A stretch of DNA of 64,000 nt, from the NCBI GenBank assembly GCA_041287425.1, contig JBEULG010000034.1:57156-121155 (forward strand), written 5' to 3'. A program made the translations under genes and the position numbers. The stretch's first letter is position 1. Every line of letters starts with the position of its first letter. Shown in pieces: positions 63,551 through 64,000 of the stretch. Below the pieces are notes generated by a model. That model was given only the letters and a program-made list of their open reading frames with translations, was not told the DNA's origin and made no database searches. Origin of the DNA: JAFGSI01 sp041287425. GTDB lineage: Bacteria; Chloroflexota; Anaerolineae; Anaerolineales; Villigracilaceae.

Positions 63551-64000
63551 TTATGGGGCGTGGACGGTGATAGCGTCGATGTCGATGTAGGTGCCGGTCT
63601 TGTGGACGATGCGGATGGTGTGAGGGCCGGGGCCGAGGTCGCCGCTGGTCCAGGTTTTCTGCCAGATGAGGGTGGCGGAGTACTGGTTGAGGGTGGTGTA
63701 GAGTGCGCCGTCCACGTAGATTTCGGCGGTGCCGCGGTTGGTGAAGCCGGTGTAGGTGAGGGTAAAGCGGTTGCTGTTGATTTGGAAGGTGGCTTCGCCT
63801 CCGGTGACGGTGGAATAGTACAGGGTATTGTTGGTCGGGCCGCTGGTGTTGAGCGGCACCCAGCCGGCGGTGTAGGTGATGTTGGTGTCGGTGTCTTCGT
63901 AGGTGCCGGGGTTGAGCGGGCCGGGCGGCGGGACGTTCATGACGGTGATGGCGTCCAGGTCCACGACCGCGCCGGTCTTGTGGACGATGCGGATGGTGTG
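63551..64000 (-). CDS. C-terminal end of a secreted repeat protein, cut by window
   Basis: About 150 residues of a larger protein whose frame stays open past the right edge. The motif HTIRIVHKTG-x3-DxDAI occurs twice, with H codons at 64000 and 63622, a period of 126 residues, so it is built of repeated beta-sandwich-like units (GTYEDTDTNITYTAGW, GEATFQINSNRFTLTYTG, GTAEIYVDGALY). The unit resembles carbohydrate-binding or CARDB-like surface modules. The N terminus is outside the window. Confidence 0.7.
   Translation of the reverse strand, partial: HTIRIVHKTGAVVDLDAITVMNVPPPGPLNPGTYEDTDTNITYTAGWVPLNTSGPTNNTLYYSTVTGGEATFQINSNRFTLTYTGFTNRGTAEIYVDGALYTTLNQYSATLIWQKTWTSGDLGPGPHTIRIVHKTGTYIDIDAITVHAP

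Overview
The window is 64 kb of a G+C-rich bacterial chromosome carrying an integrated tailed-phage genome of about 29.3 kb. Gene content suggests a Chloroflexota (Anaerolineae-like) host: a SufR-SufT-SufCBD-SufS-SufU cluster with a Rieske protein, lipoproteins followed by Thr/Pro linkers, a DUF3048 lipoprotein, a stand-alone kynureninase, degenerate filler repeats between genes, and several start codons placed 6-7 nt after a -10 box. The phylum is an inference; no rRNA gene is present.

Left host arm (1-15350): leuC (partial) and leuD; a saccharopine-dehydrogenase-like oxidoreductase; an M20 carbamoylase; a HIT protein; a FecR/DUF3048 lipoprotein interrupted by an SdrD-B-like domain; kynureninase; a GlcD-like FAD oxidase; an RluA-type pseudouridine synthase; the phosphate operon pstSCAB; a small hypothetical protein; and a thioredoxin-type arsenate reductase.

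Prophage (15351-44684): it is bounded by an exact 44-bp direct repeat, the 3' part of a tRNA-Pro(GGG) gene, with the tyrosine integrase beside the intact tRNA at the right end. From left to right it carries a repressor and a lambda-like switch region; small early genes; a tRNA-like element with a shrunken anticodon arm; a recombination set (ERCC4 nuclease, Sak4-like ATPase, RecB/Cas4-like nuclease); a HARP-plus-J-domain protein and a vWA protein; an SF3-like ATPase, an iteron origin and a primase-polymerase; then terminase, portal, MuF protein with a toxin-like C terminus and a possible immunity gene, scaffold, capsid, connectors, a lysis cassette placed inside the head-tail module, tail genes with a -1 frameshift site, and a glycine-rich fibre tip. 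Architecture is siphovirus-like. Two similar promoter-hairpin leaders precede the packaging genes and the capsid genes.

The most unusual signal is a short odd-centred palindrome, core ACTSAGT and best form TACTSAGTA. I count 36 core copies across the prophage, inside genes and in all three codon phases, and none in the 34.7 kb of flanking host DNA. Its function is unknown.

Right host arm (44717-64000): an AspT/YidE-type transporter; an SCP2-like protein; sufT and sufR divergent from sufCBDSU, with a homing-endonuclease intein in sufB; a Rieske ferredoxin; a corrinoid ABC transporter (btuFCD) under a cobalamin riboswitch; comEC; a membrane protein; a DsbA-like oxidoreductase; a deoxynucleoside kinase; and the end of a secreted repeat protein that continues beyond the window.
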